A stretch of DNA of 64,000 bases from Paractinoplanes durhamensis. Its GTDB lineage: Bacteria > Actinomycetota > Actinomycetes > Mycobacteriales > Micromonosporaceae. The stretch lies in contig NZ_BOML01000088.1 in NCBI RefSeq assembly GCF_016862175.1, positions 1-64,000 on the forward strand, given 5' to 3'. Shown one piece after another: positions 61,530 through 64,000 of the stretch (the stretch's first letter is position 1; the number at the start of each line of letters is the position of its first letter). A model generated the notes under the pieces. It did no database searches. It was not told where the DNA came from and saw nothing but the letters and a program-made list of their open reading frames with translations. A program made the position numbers and the translations under genes.

Positions 61530-63137
61530 GTGCGCAACATCAAGATCGCAGTCCGCTTGACCGCCAGTATGGCTGTCCTGCTGGCCTTGATCGCCGGGTT
61601 GATCTTCGTGGGAATGTCGGCCGTGTCGGTGCAGAGCAAAGCCACCGCGGACGTGCGGGACTACGGCGCCGCGACCCGCCTGGCAATGCAGGTCAAGTTC
61701 CGGTCGGCCGACTTCAATGGCTGGCAGACCGCGTACGCGTTCGACGTGACCCGCGGCCTTCGGAGTGCGACGGACGACACCGCACAGAGCCGGGCCGCCT
61801 TCCTCACATCAGCGACAGCGTTCCGGGCCGAGCTTCAAGCCCTGGGACAGGCCCGTCTCACCTCCGCGGAGCAAGCCACGGTCAGTTCGGCCCTCGGCCT
61901 GTTCGACGAGTTCATGTCCATGGACAACCAGATCATCGCGGATCTGCGTAGCAACGATCCGGCGCGGACCGCGGCCGGAGAACAACTCGTCGCGGTCGAC
62001 GAGATCGCCATCTTCAACAAGCTCGCCGCGGTCGTGGACACCCTGGTCACCTCGATCGACCGGAAGTCGACCGAGGCGGTCACCGCCGCCGCATCCGCCT
62101 CACGGCGGGCATCATGGCTGATGCTATCGGCGGGCGCGGGAGTCGTGATCATGGGCGTCGTGCTCGCCTTCCTGCTGATCCGCTCGATCACCCGGCCGCT
62201 GCGGATGCTGAACCGGCGGCTGAGCGAAATCGCCGACGGCGACGGCGACCTCACCCAGCGCGTCCACGACGACAGCCGCGACGAGATCGGCGAAGCAGCC
62301 CGCAGCTTCAACCGGTTCGCCGAGCGCATGCAGGCACTCGTGAGCAAGGTGGCGACGGAAGCCGCCCGGGTCGCCCGGGCGGCGGACGAGCTCGGCGCCG
62401 TCAGCAACCAACTCGCCGACGGCGCGGCCGCGACCAGTTCCCAGGCCGGGGTGGTCAGCGCGGGAGCGGAGGAGGTATCCGCGATCGTCTCCAGCATGGC
62501 CGCCTCCGCCGACGAGATGAGCGCCTCCATCGCCGAGATCTCCCGCAGCGCGAGCATGGCCACGCAGATCGTCGAGAGCGGTGTGCGAGCCACCACGGAA
62601 GCCAATGAGACGGTCGAGAAGCTCGGCACCGCCTCGGCGGAGATCCAATCGGTGGTCGATCTGATCACGACGATCGCCCAGCAGACCAACCTGCTCGCCC
62701 TGAACGCGACCATCGAGGCAGCGCGGGCCGGTGAGTCCGGCAAAGGCTTCGCCGTCGTCGCGGGCGAGGTGAAGGAGCTGGCTCAGCAGACCGCGTCGGC
62801 GACGGAGACCATCGCACAGCAGATCGCCGCCATCCGTGCGGGCAGCGAGGCAGCCGTCGACGCGATCGGCCGGATCAGCTCGGTGGTCTCCGAGATCAAC
62901 TCCACGCAGCTCACCATCGCGTCGGCGATCGAGGAACAGACCGCAACCACCGCGGAGATGAGCCGCAACGTCAGCGAAACGGCCACCGGTGCCAGCGAGA
63001 TCGCCGGGAGCATTCAAGCTGTCGCGACAACCGCCGAGCAGACGAGCTCCGGTGCCGCCCGCACCCAGGACACGGCCCGCGACCTCAACCACGCATCAGA
63101 GGACCTGCAGTCACTGGTCGCCACCTTCCGCTACTGA
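61530..63137 (+). CDS. Methyl-accepting chemotaxis protein
   Basis: About 535 residues. Two membrane segments (LTASMAVLLALIAGLIFVGM near residue 10 and LMLSAGAGVVIMGVVLAFLL near 200) enclose a helical four-helix-type sensor of about 150 residues. A HAMP domain follows, then the long coiled-coil signalling domain whose hairpin tip has TNLLALNATIEAARAGESGK. It signals to CheA/CheW and the flagellar motor. No che genes are nearby, so it is an orphan receptor. GTG 61530 follows GAGGG; a longer ATG start at 61479 adds a non-conserved leader. Motility is expected in spore-motile actinomycetes. Confidence 0.9.
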   Translation: MRNIKIAVRLTASMAVLLALIAGLIFVGMSAVSVQSKATADVRDYGAATRLAMQVKFRSADFNGWQTAYAFDVTRGLRSATDDTAQSRAAFLTSATAFRAELQALGQARLTSAEQATVSSALGLFDEFMSMDNQIIADLRSNDPARTAAGEQLVAVDEIAIFNKLAAVVDTLVTSIDRKSTEAVTAAASASRRASWLMLSAGAGVVIMGVVLAFLLIRSITRPLRMLNRRLSEIADGDGDLTQRVHDDSRDEIGEAARSFNRFAERMQALVSKVATEAARVARAADELGAVSNQLADGAAATSSQAGVVSAGAEEVSAIVSSMAASADEMSASIAEISRSASMATQIVESGVRATTEANETVEKLGTASAEIQSVVDLITTIAQQTNLLALNATIEAARAGESGKGFAVVAGEVKELAQQTASATETIAQQIAAIRAGSEAAVDAIGRISSVVSEINSTQLTIASAIEEQTATTAEMSRNVSETATGASEIAGSIQAVATTAEQTSSGAARTQDTARDLNHASEDLQSLVATFRY

Positions 63138-63249
63138 GACGACCCGAGAGCTGGAGCCGGCGGGCGACTTGTCCGAGTTGGGCATGCGGGCCGCTGGATG
63201 GGGCGTCGCCGGCCGGTCTGGCGGACCGTCGCGCGTACGAAGAGGTTGT

Positions 63250-63822
63250 TCAGGGGTTGTTGATCTGGATCAGGACGGACTGGGTCAGCAGGTTGGTGGT
63301 GTCCGGCGCCGGGCAGCGTGCCCACAGGGTCGGTGCGCGGATCGTGACGTCGGCGGGGACCGTGGCCTTCACGGTGAAGGTTCCGGTGGCGAGGGCAGTC
63401 GTCGTGGTCAGGTCGCGGCTGCCGGCGGTGGGGGCGGTGGCCGGTGGGTTCAACTGCTCTTTTCGTTGTGTCATCGTCGGGCTCAGCGGAGCGCCGGCGT
63501 CCCAGCGCAGGCCGAAGGACACGGTCCGGCCCGGGGTACAGCCGGCACCGGAGATCGTGATGAGGCCGCCGGAGACGGTCTTGGCCGGATCGGCGGTCAG
63601 CGTCCGGGGCGCGGCAGTTGTCGCCGGGGCGGGCTGGTGATCATGGGGGCGGGTCAGGGGAAGAGCGGCACCGGCCACAGCGACCAGGACCACCGGGATG
63701 GTGACGGCGCGGGCCCTGCGGCGGCGTCGGGCGCGGCGGCGCAAGCTCGCCGGCGGTGGCTGCCGAGCGGCGAGAGCTCCCTCCTCGACCAGGCGGCGCA
63801 GGCTGTCGCGAGGATCAGACAT
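63250..63822 (-). CDS. Single-span membrane protein downstream of ECF sigma, anti-sigma-like position
   Basis: 190 residues. A short cytoplasmic N-terminus (MSDPRDSLRRLVEEGALAAR), an Arg-rich patch (RRRARRRRRAR), one membrane span (AVTIPVVLVAVAGAALPL) and an extracytoplasmic beta-rich part with three Cys residues (ISGAGCTPGRTVSFG). The ATG overlaps the stop of the sigma-factor gene, so the pair is coupled. The layout is like that of membrane proteins cotranscribed with ECF sigma factors, but no zinc-binding anti-sigma motif is seen. Its role is not established. Confidence 0.65.
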   Translation of the reverse strand: MSDPRDSLRRLVEEGALAARQPPPASLRRRARRRRRARAVTIPVVLVAVAGAALPLTRPHDHQPAPATTAAPRTLTADPAKTVSGGLITISGAGCTPGRTVSFGLRWDAGAPLSPTMTQRKEQLNPPATAPTAGSRDLTTTTALATGTFTVKATVPADVTIRAPTLWARCPAPDTTNLLTQSVLIQINNP

Positions 63823-64000
63823 GGCGGGACACCGGTCCTTCCGCATCGGTATCGGTGGCGACGTGCCGGGCCAGGATCGCGCGGGCCCGGGCGAGGCGAC
63901 CACGGACGGTGCTGACGCGCAGGTTCAGCTGGGCGGCCACCTGCTCCAGCGGGAGGTCCAGCACGTCGTGCAGGAGCAGAACGGCGCGCTGGTTCGCCGG
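63815..64000 (-). CDS. ECF sigma factor, C-terminal part (cut by window edge)
   Basis: The visible 61 residues are sigma region 4: NQRAVLLLHDVLDLPLEQVA, then LNLRVSTVRGRLARARAIL, the -35-recognition helix-turn-helix of sigma-70 family factors. The beginning lies beyond the right edge. The stop overlaps the downstream membrane-protein start by eight bases. Confidence 0.8.
   Translation of the reverse strand, partial: PANQRAVLLLHDVLDLPLEQVAAQLNLRVSTVRGRLARARAILARHVATDTDAEGPVSRHV

Noticed and set aside
1..64000. tRNA, rRNA, CRISPR arrays, riboswitches
   Set aside because: No cloverleaf-like or rRNA-like sequence, no regularly spaced repeats and no recognisable riboswitch core were seen by eye; a covariance-model search would be decisive.

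Overview
The window looks like chromosomal DNA of a high-GC actinomycete. The support is very GC-rich coding DNA, frequent GTG starts, ATGA/GTGA start-stop overlaps, an AfsR-type regulator, ECF sigma factors, many TetR regulators, a GTP-type PEP carboxykinase and an EtfD-type electron-transfer protein. A methyl-accepting chemotaxis protein would suit a motile genus such as Actinoplanes and relatives, but the genus is inference. I saw no rRNA, tRNA or CRISPR array.

Layout. 1-6.2 kb is accessory DNA: a serine recombinase cut by the left edge, a nucleotidyltransferase/partner pair resembling a toxin-antitoxin module, a large membrane protein, an IS701-type remnant, an AT-richer secreted protein that may start at CTG, and a truncated acyl-CoA ligase. 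6.3-23.9 kb holds an AfsR-like regulator, an ECF sigma factor, a GNAT acetyltransferase, a peptidoglycan-binding metallopeptidase with a coupled partner, an SDR/NAD(P)-binding pair facing a TetR gene across two operator-like dyads, an MMPL transporter, a Tat-exported amidohydrolase and a two-component system. IS6- and IS701-type remnants and an 86-bp inverted repeat are scattered among them.

The centre (24.0-46.5 kb) is the main find: a compact secondary-lipid or polyketide locus. One rightward operon encodes EtfB, EtfA, an EtfD-type membrane Fe-S oxidoreductase, a long acyl-CoA dehydrogenase, a 2554-residue iterative synthase (KS-AT-KS-ACP-KR-DH, the order of PUFA and enediyne synthases with a second KS inserted) and an 1853-residue single-chain acetyl-CoA carboxylase of eukaryote-like layout (BC-BCCP-central-CT). 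A flavin TIM-barrel enzyme of the nitronate monooxygenase/FabK/PfaD superfamily diverges on the left and could be the missing trans enoyl reductase. A lipase-like hydrolase and an Sfp-type phosphopantetheinyl transferase converge from the right. Together they could make malonyl-CoA, activate a carrier, build and reduce an acyl chain, dehydrogenate it and pass electrons to menaquinone. Oddities are Thr instead of Ser at the only recognisable carrier site, a strong internal ribosome-binding site and ATG at the AT/KS2 boundary, and Glu instead of Asp in the dehydratase. A GTP-PEP carboxykinase follows and may be unrelated.

48.6-64 kb is a region of regulators facing their targets (TetR/amidohydrolase, TetR/quinone oxidoreductase, DeoR-LacI hybrid), each with a clear dyad between the genes, mixed with heavy gene decay: fragments of DUF2264, an acyltransferase joined to the tail of a 2-hydroxyacid dehydrogenase, a carbohydrate-binding tail, an aldehyde dehydrogenase, a TetR protein and a tyrosine integrase. 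It also holds an in-frame chimera of a MOSC/flavin reductase head with a ricin-lectin plus GH54 arabinofuranosidase tail. The right end carries a chemotaxis receptor and a sigma/anti-sigma-like pair cut by the window edge.
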